Positions 49,973 to 58,112 of a DNA stretch of 64,000 nucleotides are shown piece after piece. This DNA is from Anaerosphaera multitolerans (GTDB lineage: Bacteria; Bacillota; Clostridia; Tissierellales; Peptoniphilaceae): NCBI RefSeq assembly GCF_004006535.1, contig NZ_RLIH01000001.1, positions 204,335 through 268,334 of the forward strand, in the 5' to 3' direction. The notes beneath the pieces were generated by a model that worked only from the letters and a program-made list of their open reading frames with translations, searched no databases and had not been told where the DNA came from. The stretch's first letter is position 1; each line of letters begins with the position of its first letter. The position numbers and the translations under genes are program-made.

Positions 49973-50376
49973 GAAAGACCACCTCCGAAGCGGTCAGCGA
50001 TATAACATTCATGGGAGCAGTACTTTCTATTCTTGTTTCCGTATGAATAAAAGGCTTTATGGCAATAAGCACAGATCAGCTCGTAGTAGGCTTTACGCTT
50101 TACCTTATCCGGATGTTCTTTCCACCAGGAGAGCCTGCATTCATCGGAACAAAAGCTTTTCTGCTTTGCTCCTTCGGTCTGCGTAAGCTTCTTTCCGCAC
50201 TTTTTGCAAAAGAGAACTTCAATAGCATCTGTGCCGCTTCGGTTTCCCGTCAGCCCGTTTCGTCTGCAGTGAGACTTCACGGTGTTGACAGAAAGCCCCA
50301 GTTTTTGAGCGATCGCTTTGTAGCCTACGCCTTTGTTTCTTAATTTTCCGATGACTTTTCTCTGGAGATCATTCAT
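49969..50376 (-). CDS. HTH plus zinc-finger regulator-like protein
   Basis: A 135-residue protein: N-terminal helix-turn-helix (VIGKLRNKGVGYKAIAQKLGLSVNTVKSHCRRNGL), then two zinc modules, FCKKCGKKLTQ...FCSDECRLSWWKEHPDK and CAYCHKAFYS...YCSHECYIADRF. Such proteins are common in clostridial integrative elements. It probably binds DNA and regulates the element's genes. It overlaps the next upstream gene by 8 nt. Confidence 0.8.
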   Translation of the reverse strand: MNDLQRKVIGKLRNKGVGYKAIAQKLGLSVNTVKSHCRRNGLTGNRSGTDAIEVLFCKKCGKKLTQTEGAKQKSFCSDECRLSWWKEHPDKVKRKAYYELICAYCHKAFYSYGNKNRKYCSHECYIADRFGGGLS

Positions 50377-50590
50377 AGAAGACCCCCGCTTTTTCTTTCA
50401 GCCACTTGGCCGCACAGGATTTGCAATAGACGCAGGTTGTATGAAGATCGGTATCTTCTTCTTTCAAAACGTCACTCAGGTTTACCTGGATTTCTTTTCC
50501 GCATTTAGGGCAAATGGAGTAGACGTTTTTATCAGATAGGCGGGTGATAACCTTACTGTTTTCTGAAAGCGTCAATTTGGTATAAAACAT
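50369..50590 (-). CDS. zinc-ribbon small protein
   Basis: A 73-residue protein with two CxxC pairs: ICPKCGKEIQVNLSDVL and TTCVYCKSCAAKWLKEK. RBS on the minus strand is GGAGGACAG. It lies between polymerase and the HTH-zinc gene. Function unknown; a small DNA- or RNA-binding protein is plausible. Confidence 0.72.
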   Translation of the reverse strand: MFYTKLTLSENSKVITRLSDKNVYSICPKCGKEIQVNLSDVLKEEDTDLHTTCVYCKSCAAKWLKEKAGVFYE

Positions 50591-50624
50591 GATCTGTCCT
50601 CCGTTTTTTTGTGATAGGGAAAAC

Positions 50625-50667
50625 TCCCTTCACTTCCCCCTTGGACAGATCAGGTGTTTTTGGGCAA
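50625..50667 (-). repeat. TGTCCAAGGGG..GTGAAGGG repeat, copy 1
   Basis: On the minus strand: TTGCCCAAAAACACC, then TGTCCAAGGGGG and GTGAAGGG, directly after the polymerase stop. A second copy (TTTGCCCAAAATCCC...TGTCCAAGGGGA...GTGAAGGG) lies at 55741-55785. Each is followed by the start of the next gene within ~80 nt. Confidence 0.55.
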
Positions 50668-52656
50668 TTAATCTTTCTGATAAAACGAACAAGTAAATCC
50701 GTCCGCATCAAGTTTTAAGCCTTTAGCCCATTTTGGTGTCCTGCTCATCTGCTCACATACAGCCTGTACCGACATGCGGGGATCAGCTTCGATCACGATC
50801 TCATCGTGGACATGCATGACAATGTCGGAGTATTTAAAAGTCATAAGGGCATTGCATAAGATGTCTCTGGAAATAGCCTGCACGATGTTTTCGACAAGCT
50901 TCGCTCCGTAGGTTTCAATTCGCTCCCAGCGCTTACCCGTGCCTACGCCTTCATAAGTGATGGATTCACCACCGAAGCGGTTTTCTTCAATGCGGGGTTT
51001 TGCATAGAAAAGCTCTCGACCGGACGGAAGGGTGATGATGAGTATGCCGGACTCATAGCGAAAGCGGATATTTTTAACTTCCTTTTTCTTGGAACGTTCT
51101 CTGACAGTAGCTATAGCTGCCCGGTCAATGTCCTGCCAGAGCATGACAATATTAGGGTTCGTCGCACGCCAGGCACTTACTAGGTTCGGCAGTTCCTCCT
51201 CCGAAAGCCCCATCTCAAGGGCACCCATTGCTTTTAAGGCTCCGACTGAGCCGCCGTAGCCGCAGGCGAGTTCCGCTATTTTCCCTTTTTGCCTGAGATG
51301 GGCATTTACTCCGTGCTTTTCTACAGGAACGCCGAACATCTCACTTGCCGACCTGCAGTAGATGTCGCCACCTTCAGAGAAAAGTGCCATCCGCCATGTT
51401 TCTTCCGCCAGCCAGGCTAAAACTCTGGCTTCAATGGCCGAGTAATCAGCGACAAGAAAGATGCGTCCTTTTTTCGGGATAAAGGCGGTGCGGATAAGTT
51501 CCGATAAGACTTTCGGGATGGAGTCAAAGAGCAGGCTTAAGGATTCAAGGTCACCATCTTTGACCAGCTTTCTTGCAAGCTCCAAATCTTCCATCTTGTT
51601 TCTTGGGAGATTTTGAACTTGAATGAGCCTTCCTGAAAAGCGACCGGTGCGGTTGGCTCCATAGAACTGCAAGAGTCCGCTGGCACGGCCGTCGCGACAG
51701 ACACAGTCTCTCATCGCTTCATATTTCTTAACGCTGGACTTGGCCAGTTCCTGCCTGGTTTCAAGAACCTCTTTAACATCGCCGGAAGCATCTTTAAGGA
51801 GTTTTTTTACTGCCTTTTTATCAAGAGATTCTGTTGCGATACCCTTTGATAAAAGCCACTCTTTTAGCTGCAGGACAGAATTGGGATTTTCAAGCCCGGT
51901 GATTCGTTTGAGTTTTGCCATGCTTTCTTCACGCACGGCTTCATTCATGCGGATGGCATTTTTAGCGAGGTCTTTGTCCAGCAGAATTCCGAGGTCATTT
52001 ATTTCCTGATCTCTGTGGTAAATCTCCCATTCCTTATCCGGCATGGGAAAACGGGAAAGCTTGTCATGAATGAGAAGTTCCGTTTCCACATCTCGCTTGT
52101 TGTAGGATTTGTAAAGTGCCCATTTTTCCGGATCGTGTGAGGGCAGGTTTCTTGTTCTGCCGCCATTTGCCCGATTTGCTTTACAGGGAAGAGAAAAATA
52201 GCGGATGAGATCTTTCCCGGTCTTTAGTTTTTGTTTATCCAGTCCTAAAACCTCACCGACCCCTTCCAAAGATAAGGGAAGCCCCAGATAAGCAGACCAG
52301 GCCATATCGCAGTACCAGGACGTAGGAGATAGGTAATGAAGATACTCAGAATCGTGGCCAAAGGGCAGCGACTTTTCTAGTACATAGCCCTTTCTTTTCA
52401 GCCATTCCGAGATACAAACCCGCTCAAACTGAGCGTTAAAAGCCCACTTGATGACATCATCTGAAAGAAAGGCGCAGATGAGTTTCTCCGGCACCTTTTC
52501 CCCCTGAGCGAGGTCAATCGTCTTTATCTCTCCTCCGTCGATGGCATAAGAAAGAAGCAGAATTTCAAAGTCCGGCTCCTCAACATAGCGATAAACTCCT
52601 GTTTTTCTTAAATCGGCAGAGGAAAAAGTTTCAATGTCTAAGCATATTGTTTTCAT
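50668..52656 (-). CDS. DNA polymerase, family A, second copy
   Basis: A 662-residue family A polymerase, clearly paralogous to 28177-30117. Exonuclease motif I is ICLDIETFSS; motif A VADYSAIEARVLAWLAEE; the motif B region RQKGKIAELACGYGGSVGALKAMG; motif C HVHDEIVIEAD; it ends SFYQKD like the other copy. Codon use is more GC-rich than the first copy, so the two elements have different histories. It likely replicates the second element. Confidence 0.95.
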   Translation of the reverse strand: MKTICLDIETFSSADLRKTGVYRYVEEPDFEILLLSYAIDGGEIKTIDLAQGEKVPEKLICAFLSDDVIKWAFNAQFERVCISEWLKRKGYVLEKSLPFGHDSEYLHYLSPTSWYCDMAWSAYLGLPLSLEGVGEVLGLDKQKLKTGKDLIRYFSLPCKANRANGGRTRNLPSHDPEKWALYKSYNKRDVETELLIHDKLSRFPMPDKEWEIYHRDQEINDLGILLDKDLAKNAIRMNEAVREESMAKLKRITGLENPNSVLQLKEWLLSKGIATESLDKKAVKKLLKDASGDVKEVLETRQELAKSSVKKYEAMRDCVCRDGRASGLLQFYGANRTGRFSGRLIQVQNLPRNKMEDLELARKLVKDGDLESLSLLFDSIPKVLSELIRTAFIPKKGRIFLVADYSAIEARVLAWLAEETWRMALFSEGGDIYCRSASEMFGVPVEKHGVNAHLRQKGKIAELACGYGGSVGALKAMGALEMGLSEEELPNLVSAWRATNPNIVMLWQDIDRAAIATVRERSKKKEVKNIRFRYESGILIITLPSGRELFYAKPRIEENRFGGESITYEGVGTGKRWERIETYGAKLVENIVQAISRDILCNALMTFKYSDIVMHVHDEIVIEADPRMSVQAVCEQMSRTPKWAKGLKLDADGFTCSFYQKD

Positions 52657-52674
52657 TTACTCCCTCCATAGAGA

Positions 52675-52701
52675 GAAAGGGCGGAGCCTTTGACCCCGCC
52701 C
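52675..52701 (-). terminator. hairpin upstream of the polymerase gene
   Basis: On the minus strand GGGCGGGGTC pairs with GGCTCCGCCC (wobbles included), loop AAA, followed by TTTCTCTC. It matches the position of the hairpin at 28124 in the first element. Confidence 0.6.
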
Positions 52702-52709
52702 TCCCGTCA

Positions 52710-52853
52710 TCAGTTTTTCTTTTGCCTTTTTGCCTGTCTCCATACGGCTTGGCAGAATCTGTAGACAAGGTAGAAAGGTAAGAAGGCTAGTGTTCCTGCA
52801 AGAAGCGTTGCTGCGAAAAGCTGATAGAGCTGAGAAAAGTATTCACAAAACAT
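52710..52853 (-). CDS. small membrane protein
   Basis: A 47-residue minus-strand gene with GGAGGAAG before its ATG (52853). It encodes one membrane helix (FAATLLAGTLAFLPFYLVYRF) and a basic tail (QAVWRQAKRQKKN). It lies between DUF2815 and the polymerase. Small single-span proteins of this sort are common in these modules; function unknown. Confidence 0.6.
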   Translation of the reverse strand: MFCEYFSQLYQLFAATLLAGTLAFLPFYLVYRFCQAVWRQAKRQKKN

Positions 52854-52865
52854 GAGACTTCCTCC

Positions 52866-53426
52866 TTAGCTCAAAAAGTCATCGTCTTCAACAAAATCAG
52901 CAAAGTCGTCTTCTGCGCTGGTGCGACTTCCCAAAAGTTCTCCGTCACGGATTTTCTGCAGGTTATTTAAGCCACAGGCGATTCCTCGATTGCCGTTGGA
53001 GTTGAAGGCGTAGAAGTTGATCGACGCTCTGCCATAGACTCCGCTGTAGACTTCCGAGCGGGTCAGAATCGGCTGCACATTGGCATCGACAATGCCCGGC
53101 TGAGTGGTTGAGTTGGCATTGAGAAAATAGCTGTTTGCATAGGCTTCATCGTCCGGACGCTCCGTATCACCGTCACGAAGCGGTGTTTTGATGGATTCAA
53201 GCGTCGGGACAGAGCGGCTGTTGCCTTTCAGTTTCGCTTCGCCTTCCTTGTAGGCGGCTTGAATCGCTTTCTTGATGGCTTCAATGGTTTTCTTGTCGCT
53301 TTTCGGAATGATGAGAGATACCGAGAATTTCGGCACTCCGCCGTTGATGGATTTTGGCTCCCACACATTGGCATAGGACCAGCGGGTGTCTTTACCTGTA
53401 ATTACTTTCATTGGATTCTTAGTCAT
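52866..53426 (-). CDS. DUF2815 family ssDNA-binding-like protein, second copy
   Basis: A 186-residue DUF2815 protein, paralogue of 27553-28104: MKVITGKDTRWSYANVWEP, GGVPKFSVSLIIPKSD, TPLRDGDTERPDDEAYANSYFLNANS, RSEVYSGVYGRASINFYAFNSNGNRGIACGLNNLQKIRDGELLG, and an acidic tail (VEDDDFLS). Start at 53426 after GGAGGAAATT; a longer frame from 53453 would overlap this site. It overlaps the DUF2800 gene by 8 nt. Confidence 0.85.
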   Translation of the reverse strand: MTKNPMKVITGKDTRWSYANVWEPKSINGGVPKFSVSLIIPKSDKKTIEAIKKAIQAAYKEGEAKLKGNSRSVPTLESIKTPLRDGDTERPDDEAYANSYFLNANSTTQPGIVDANVQPILTRSEVYSGVYGRASINFYAFNSNGNRGIACGLNNLQKIRDGELLGSRTSAEDDFADFVEDDDFLS

Positions 53427-54552
53427 GGATAATTTCCTCCTTAAAATCATCAAATATGTTTGTCATTTCCGGTCTTTTATCGCTTTCCGGTACAAGCGTC
53501 GGTTTGCCCTGAGGCTTAATCACGAGATCTTCCAAGAGATCGCTGAACTGTTTCCTGCCGAGAAGCTGAGTCATGGCAGTGATGCCTAAGACCTTCTTTT
53601 CATAAGGGTCAAAGCCTGCCTGCTTAACCGTCTCGGCGACTTTTGCTTCATCGCTGTACTTGCGGTTTGATCTGCCCTCGACGAGCTTAAACCCCGCCCA
53701 TTTCTTGCCGGATTTGGCAGCTGTCAAGGCGTAGTCTTTGATGTCCTTGGCCCATGCGGAAAGCTCGTCAAGTTTCCCCAAGACAGACTCGATTTCCTCA
53801 TCTGTCAGAAGCTGCGGCCTGGCAAATTCATATTTGGCCAGTTCAAGATTGGCACTTGCTCGTTCTGCACAGGTAGCTTTTACCTTGCAGAACTGACACC
53901 AGCTTCCGGCTGAGAAGTCACCCTTGCCCTCAAAGGCAAGTGTGGCGATGGGTTTTACAGTTTCTTTGGCCCAGCCGTAGAGTTCTTCTTTTGGCAAAGT
54001 AAAGCTTGAGATATTGTCTCTTCTTGGCTGAAAGATAGTCATTTTGACTTCGTCAAAATCGTAGATGCCGTCAAAAAGTAAGCTTGCCGCCAGGCCATAA
54101 AGCATTAGCTGGGGATTTCGTTCCGCTTCGACCAGCACCCCTGTTCCGTACTTAAAATCCCAGAGATAGAGCGTATCGTCAGCGATGATGATGCAGTCCG
54201 CTGTGCCGAAGCCCTCCGGTACGATGTCGGAGAAGTCGAGCCTTTGCTCAATCAGGACAATCGGATCGGTGGTGGTTTGCTTTATTCCTTCCAAGCACTC
54301 CATGATATGGTCGGCATAGAAGGCTGCTGCATCGTCCATCTCTTTTGAGTAGTAGGAGAGGTTTTCCGTCGGGTCATCCGCTTTCATGCCGAGGGCTGAT
54401 TTCAGCTTGTATTCCGCAAGCTCGTGTGCCGCCGAACCTTCTAAGGCATAGGGCGATGCTTCGTCTCTGACTTTTGTGTTCAGCCTCGCCGAGGGTGGGC
54501 AGTGAAGCCACCTGTAGGAAGAAGAAGCGGATAATATGGCATGTGCTGTCAT
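53419..54552 (-). CDS. DUF2800 family exonuclease, second copy
   Basis: A 377-residue DUF2800 protein, paralogue of 26411-27547: HAILSASSSYRWLHCPPSARL, FGTADCIIIADDTLYLWDFKYGTG (D...DxK core) and the cysteine group SWCQFCKVKATCAERA. The same neighbours as in the first element flank it. It overlaps the upstream gene by 4 nt. Confidence 0.88.
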   Translation of the reverse strand: MTAHAILSASSSYRWLHCPPSARLNTKVRDEASPYALEGSAAHELAEYKLKSALGMKADDPTENLSYYSKEMDDAAAFYADHIMECLEGIKQTTTDPIVLIEQRLDFSDIVPEGFGTADCIIIADDTLYLWDFKYGTGVLVEAERNPQLMLYGLAASLLFDGIYDFDEVKMTIFQPRRDNISSFTLPKEELYGWAKETVKPIATLAFEGKGDFSAGSWCQFCKVKATCAERASANLELAKYEFARPQLLTDEEIESVLGKLDELSAWAKDIKDYALTAAKSGKKWAGFKLVEGRSNRKYSDEAKVAETVKQAGFDPYEKKVLGITAMTQLLGRKQFSDLLEDLVIKPQGKPTLVPESDKRPEMTNIFDDFKEEIIHD

Positions 54553-54842
54553 TTTTTTAATCCCTCCACTTCCTTTAGCAAGGCTTCGTAGTGCTTAGGT
54601 TCTACCGCTGAGAGTTTCTCCGCACCGTACTTTTCAATCAGTGCCTTAATCTCCTTGGTGAAACCTGCCTGCGATTTTTTGGCGAGAACGGCTCTGACAT
54701 CGGACAGGCTGAGTTCGGGTTTTGCAGGCTGTTCCGGAGCCACAGGCTTGTCACTCTCGATAGCCAATGCCAATGTGCCAAGGCTATCTGCCAAAGCGTG
54801 CATATCATCAACAATGTCTTTTAGTAACTTGATTCTGCTCAT
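54549..54842 (-). CDS. conserved replication-module protein, second copy
   Basis: A 97-residue homologue of 26101-26418: SRIKLLKDIVDDMHALADSLGTLALAI, a linker rich in Pro/Ala/Glu, then LSDVRAVLAKKSQAGFTKEIKALIEKYGAEKLSAVEPKHYEALLKEVEGL. Start 54842 follows AAGGAGGTG; a longer frame from 54938 has no site. It is translationally linked on both sides (4-nt overlaps). Confidence 0.78.
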   Translation of the reverse strand: MSRIKLLKDIVDDMHALADSLGTLALAIESDKPVAPEQPAKPELSLSDVRAVLAKKSQAGFTKEIKALIEKYGAEKLSAVEPKHYEALLKEVEGLKK

Positions 54843-55588
54843 GAGACACCTCCTTCGAGAAGAAGACGGAATGTCTCTCGTCCTTTGGGCGTAATTAGTG
54901 TCTGATAGCCTTTCCAGTCGGTTTTCTCGTTGAAACATTCCTTGATTTCAAAAAGACCGTCATTTTTCTCGGCGTAAGGAAAGAGTGTGCCTTTCGCATC
55001 CCTGTAGATGTAGCCGTGGCTCAGGAGATAGTCGATAAACTCCTTTTGCTTAACACCGAGCGCCTTTGCCGTGTTGCGGAAATTAGAGAGTAGGTTTCTG
55101 TCCACCAGCTCATCAAAGTAGTCCGCCTTAGGCTGCATGACTGTGTTTTGAACGGTGAGTTCCGAATTTTGGATGGAAAGGGCATCACGTTCTTCTCTTG
55201 CTTTTTTGAGTTCCGTTGCCAGCTGAATTAAGGTGTCCGGATTAAGAAGTACTTCTTCTAGCTTCGCAGGAGTCAAGTAGGCTCCGTGTTTTCGAATGTC
55301 CGGCAGCACCTCATGCGTGATCCAGCGTTTAAAGGTTTTCGCTTCAGGTTTTCGGCTGGCCAGGATCAGGTTATATAAGCCGTACTCATTGATGCAGTTG
55401 GTCATTCCCTGACGACCTATGTTGAACATAGACCGTTCATCTTCATCGAGACGTGTGACCGCCTGGCTTGTGTTGGCAATATCCAGTGCATCGCAAATAT
55501 CCGTTGCAACAAACCAGATATCTCCGTCTTTTGTCAGTGTTCGGATTTTTCCGAACTGTTCGTGTTCATAGATTTGCATTGGCTCCAT
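54839..55588 (-). CDS. BRO-N/ANT-type phage antirepressor
   Basis: A 249-residue antirepressor. Residues ~1-105 are a BRO-N domain: EHEQFGKIRTLTKDGDIWFVATDICDALDIANTSQAVTRLDEDE...WITHEVLPDIRKHGAY. Residues ~135-249 are an ANT/KilA-C type domain: RNTAKALGVKQKEFIDYLLSHGYIYRDAKGTLFPYAEKNDGLFEIKE. It may relieve a repressor to switch on the element. RBS AAAGGAGG. It is in the same operon as the DUF2800 module. Confidence 0.9.
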   Translation of the reverse strand: MEPMQIYEHEQFGKIRTLTKDGDIWFVATDICDALDIANTSQAVTRLDEDERSMFNIGRQGMTNCINEYGLYNLILASRKPEAKTFKRWITHEVLPDIRKHGAYLTPAKLEEVLLNPDTLIQLATELKKAREERDALSIQNSELTVQNTVMQPKADYFDELVDRNLLSNFRNTAKALGVKQKEFIDYLLSHGYIYRDAKGTLFPYAEKNDGLFEIKECFNEKTDWKGYQTLITPKGRETFRLLLEGGVS

Positions 55589-55703
55589 ACTTGTCCTCCT
55601 TTCTCTTACTCATGAGTTCTTGTGCTAATCTTTTTGACATGATGCTGATGGTGATAAGTAGTCCGATCAGCTGTTTGTCATCCGGGTCTCTTGCTCGTTT
55701 CAT
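55566..55703 (-). CDS. small protein with one hydrophobic helix
   Basis: A 45-residue minus-strand gene from ATG 55703 after AGGAGGAAC: MKRARDPDDKQLIGLLITISIMSKRLAQELM followed by a charged tail. It overlaps the antirepressor start by 23 nt. Possibly a small membrane or regulatory protein; no family recognised. Confidence 0.5.
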   Translation of the reverse strand: MKRARDPDDKQLIGLLITISIMSKRLAQELMSKRKEDKYGANANL

Positions 55704-55740
55704 TGGCGTTCCTCCTATCCGAAGGGCAGGTATCGTTTGT

Positions 55741-55785
55741 CCCTTCACCCTCCCCTTGGACAAGAGGAGGGATTTTGGGCAAACG
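55741..55785 (-). repeat. TGTCCAAGGGG..GTGAAGGG repeat, copy 2
   Basis: Second copy of the sequence at 50625-50667, in the gap after the sigma-like gene's stop. Bases 55786-55809 hold no further signal. Confidence 0.55.
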
Positions 55786-55809
55786 AAATTGAAAAAAGTT
55801 TTTAATTGG

Positions 55810-56349
55810 CTAGAACCAGTCACTTAATTTCTCTAGCAGGGTTTTGAAAATGACCGATTTTCTGTAGTTCACGGTTTTTCTCGGACAGTCGATTTTAGAT
55901 GCGATAGCTCGTTCACTAAGACCGTCCATAAACAGTCGGGTTATTTCCCAGTCACGGGGAGATAAGCTTTGAACTGCAGCTTGAACAGCTTCTTTGAATG
56001 CCTTTTCTTCCAGTTCTTCAGATAAATCTGATTCATCTGCGATTAGGTCGATAAGCGTGCTCATATCCTTGTCTTCATCTGCGACTTCTACATCCAGTGA
56101 AAGGAATTCTCCTTTTTTGTGATAAGGGCAGACATCACAGTCAGCCGCACACTTCCAAAAGAGATGTTTGGGGCAGAAACAGCGACCTGCCCGCTGTTCC
56201 TGCTTTCGGATTCGATTGATGCTTAGGTTTAATTCCTGATATATTTCTTCACTGACCGGGATAAGGTCGACGCTATAGGGGTTGTCCGGTCTTCTTAACG
56301 GGTAGTAGCGTTGTTTCTTGGATTGACTTTGTTTGCCTAAATTTTTCAT
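55810..56349 (-). CDS. sigma-70 region 4-like regulator with a Cys cluster
   Basis: A 179-residue protein. Residues ~50-80 have a cysteine cluster (CFCPKHLFWKCAADCDVCPYH). The C-terminal ~65 residues are a sigma-70 region 4-like HTH: FKEAVQAAVQSLSPRDWEITRLFMDGLSERAIASKIDCPRKTVNYRKSVIFKTL. It heads the minus-strand operon. It could direct RNA polymerase to the element's promoters. Transcription reaching it passes through the attenuator-like leader just upstream. Confidence 0.78.
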   Translation of the reverse strand: MKNLGKQSQSKKQRYYPLRRPDNPYSVDLIPVSEEIYQELNLSINRIRKQEQRAGRCFCPKHLFWKCAADCDVCPYHKKGEFLSLDVEVADEDKDMSTLIDLIADESDLSEELEEKAFKEAVQAAVQSLSPRDWEITRLFMDGLSERAIASKIDCPRKTVNYRKSVIFKTLLEKLSDWF

Positions 56350-56382
56350 TTTTGTCCTTTCCGCCGTCCGGAGGAAAGGGCA

Positions 56383-56428
56383 AAGGAATAAAGAAAAGGT
56401 CCCGTGCGATTCAGTACACGAGACCTTT
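56383..56428 (-). terminator. leader terminator with a competing anti-terminator
   Basis: On the minus strand AAAGGTCTCGTG (56428-56417) pairs with CACGGGACCTTT (56406-56395), with a 10-nt loop, followed by TCTTTATT. The loop and stem segment GTACTGAATCGC (plus 56406-56417) is complementary, but for one bulge, to an upstream leader segment GCGATTTCAGTAC (plus 56459-56471). Pairing with that segment would break the terminator. Confidence 0.7.
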
Positions 56429-56474
56429 AGAGCCGAAAAATGGGCACAGAAAAGAAAGGTACTGAAATCGCCAT
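56427..56474 (-). CDS. 15-residue leader ORF
   Basis: ATG on the minus strand at 56474 opens MAISVPFFSVPIFRL and stops at TAA 56427-56429, inside the terminator stem. The anti-terminator segment lies within its first codons. No Shine-Dalgarno sequence is obvious; the hairpin ACTGC-ACTAA-GCAGT directly precedes the ATG. Movement or stalling of a ribosome here could choose between the two RNA folds. Confidence 0.45.
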   Translation of the reverse strand: MAISVPFFSVPIFRL

Positions 56475-56617
56475 GACTGCTTAGTGCAGTGTTTTGACGT
56501 TTTCTGTATCCTCTGCCTTTCCGTGCACAGATCGGCTTTAGATAATTTTTAGGTTGATTACGACTTTGGCAATGCAGGCTGTCCAGTTAAGGGCTGTCTC
56601 TGCACTGCCGGGTGAAA

Positions 56618-56758
56618 TTACTTGCGCTTAGGCTTGGTTTGCGATAAAGCGCTGCCTGCCACAGACTTTGACTTCTTGCTGTAGCGTCCGTCTCGCAAAA
56701 TGTGAGAGGCTTTACGAGCTACTTTTCTCGATGTCTGCTTCGAGTTTCGCTTGGCCAT
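56618..56758 (-). CDS. small basic protein (MAKRNSKQTS family)
   Basis: A 46-residue minus-strand gene: MAKRNSKQTSRKVARKASHI, then LRDGRYSKKSKSVAGSALSQTKPKRK, preceded by GGAGGTGAC. I recognise this as a small, very basic, Ser/Lys-rich family seen in many bacteria, annotated hypothetical. It is divergent from the ABC-3C operon; the shared 56759-56966 region holds the promoter of the latter. A nucleic-acid-binding role fits the composition but is inference. Confidence 0.72.
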   Translation of the reverse strand: MAKRNSKQTSRKVARKASHILRDGRYSKKSKSVAGSALSQTKPKRK

Positions 56759-56827
56759 ACTTGTCACCTCCTTTTTAGAGGTTTGCGGTTATTGATCAAA
56801 GAAAAATTGGCGTTCGCCAAGTTGTAG

Positions 56828-56856
56828 TTGTAAAAACAGACAAAAAGCGATATAAT
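56828..56856 (+). promoter_or_regulatory. promoter of the ABC-3C-like operon
   Basis: -35 TTGTAA (56828-56833), 17-nt spacer, -10 TATAAT (56851-56856). An A-rich leader of about 110 nt with GAGGGGGTTATCC lies before the first gene. Confidence 0.65.
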
Positions 56857-56966
56857 TTACACACTATTCTTCGATTACCCCTATTGTACCGAGGGGGTTA
56901 TCCTGGAATTAGATGTTTTGAGATGACGTGAGATACTTTGGATACTTTGCTAAGGAGGTCGCAGGG

Positions 56967-58112
56967 ATGTTATTTCATGAATTAGTCCATGCTGTACATC
57001 CGTACCTTATGAAAGATGCGGATGTTCCGGAATTTATGCGCACCTTGATTCAGATGCTCTGTGATATTCCTGAAGAGGATTGGACAACAAAAAAAGACCC
57101 TTCGTCAGAACAGGTCAATAAGGATGCATCCTTACGGAAGTTCTATACGAAAGGGCCTACTAAAAAGTTGGCAAAAGCAATGCTGGGTCGACTTACAAAA
57201 GATAATTTTGTTGAATCTATAAATTATGACAGGACAGATGTTGTAAAAGAGTCGCTTGCTGAAAGCATAAGACCTTTTCACGAAAGTGTTGATAAAGATA
57301 ATGTAGGTGAGGTTCTTTTCGAGCTATTTAAAAAATCTCTGGAATTTATCATAAATCCAAAATTGGAAAATGAGCGCAGATTAACTCTCGCAAAAAACAC
57401 TTCAAGCCAAGCTAAAACATCCTTCGGTTCCTCTCTGTTGGCGGATTCTGATCATATATGCTCTATGCCAGGCTGCAGTAAAAGTTTACAAGTTGAAGAT
57501 GCCGATAATAACACTGTTGAAGACTATGAAGCAGCTCGCATAGACAACAGTAAAAGTGTTACATATAAATCTTTTATAGCTCTATGCCATGACTGTTTTC
57601 AGAAATACGCCTTTAAACATACTAAAGTTGAAGAAACAGCGTTGCAAGCCATTAAAAAAGTGCAGATGCAAACCCGTGATTCAAAAAATGTGCTTGACAC
57701 AATAGGTATTGAAAAAGGTATCAGTCAGGTTGTTTCCAATCTCTCAAGAGCAAAACCTAAAGATTTTATTGAAATTAGTTATGAGGCTCTGAGTGTATCC
57801 GAGAAAATTGATGAAGGAAGTCACAGCATATTACTTAACCAGGTTACGAGCGATGTAACTAAATATTTCTTGTTTGTTGAGAAGTCAATGCAAGATGAGG
57901 CAAAGAAGAAATTGTTCAATGATCTTTTGCTTAGGGCGCAAATAAAAGCCGCATATGAGAAGCTTGCGGATAAGAAGTATAGTCCCGAGCAAATTTATAC
58001 TGCTTTATCAGAAAAATTGCGTGCCATTACCAAGCAGGATATCTTTTATTGCAACATCGTGATTGCATATTTTATACAGTCGTGTGAGGTGTTTGATGCT
58101 TTTACCAAATAA
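56967..58112 (+). CDS. ABC-3C-like system protein with zinc-cysteine domain
   Basis: A 381-residue protein, start ATG 56967 after AAGGAGG (56952-56958). It contains a cysteine module HICSMPGCSKSLQV...ARIDNSKSVTYKSFIALCHDCFQKY (about residues 165-220), which looks like an HNH-like treble clef in which the usual catalytic histidine pair is not obvious. The helical C-terminal ~150 residues resemble ABC-three-component C-terminal domains. It is encoded first, ahead of the middle component and ATPase. It probably supplies the link between effector and ATPase, or is the effector. Confidence 0.7.
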   Translation: MLFHELVHAVHPYLMKDADVPEFMRTLIQMLCDIPEEDWTTKKDPSSEQVNKDASLRKFYTKGPTKKLAKAMLGRLTKDNFVESINYDRTDVVKESLAESIRPFHESVDKDNVGEVLFELFKKSLEFIINPKLENERRLTLAKNTSSQAKTSFGSSLLADSDHICSMPGCSKSLQVEDADNNTVEDYEAARIDNSKSVTYKSFIALCHDCFQKYAFKHTKVEETALQAIKKVQMQTRDSKNVLDTIGIEKGISQVVSNLSRAKPKDFIEISYEALSVSEKIDEGSHSILLNQVTSDVTKYFLFVEKSMQDEAKKKLFNDLLLRAQIKAAYEKLADKKYSPEQIYTALSEKLRAITKQDIFYCNIVIAYFIQSCEVFDAFTK

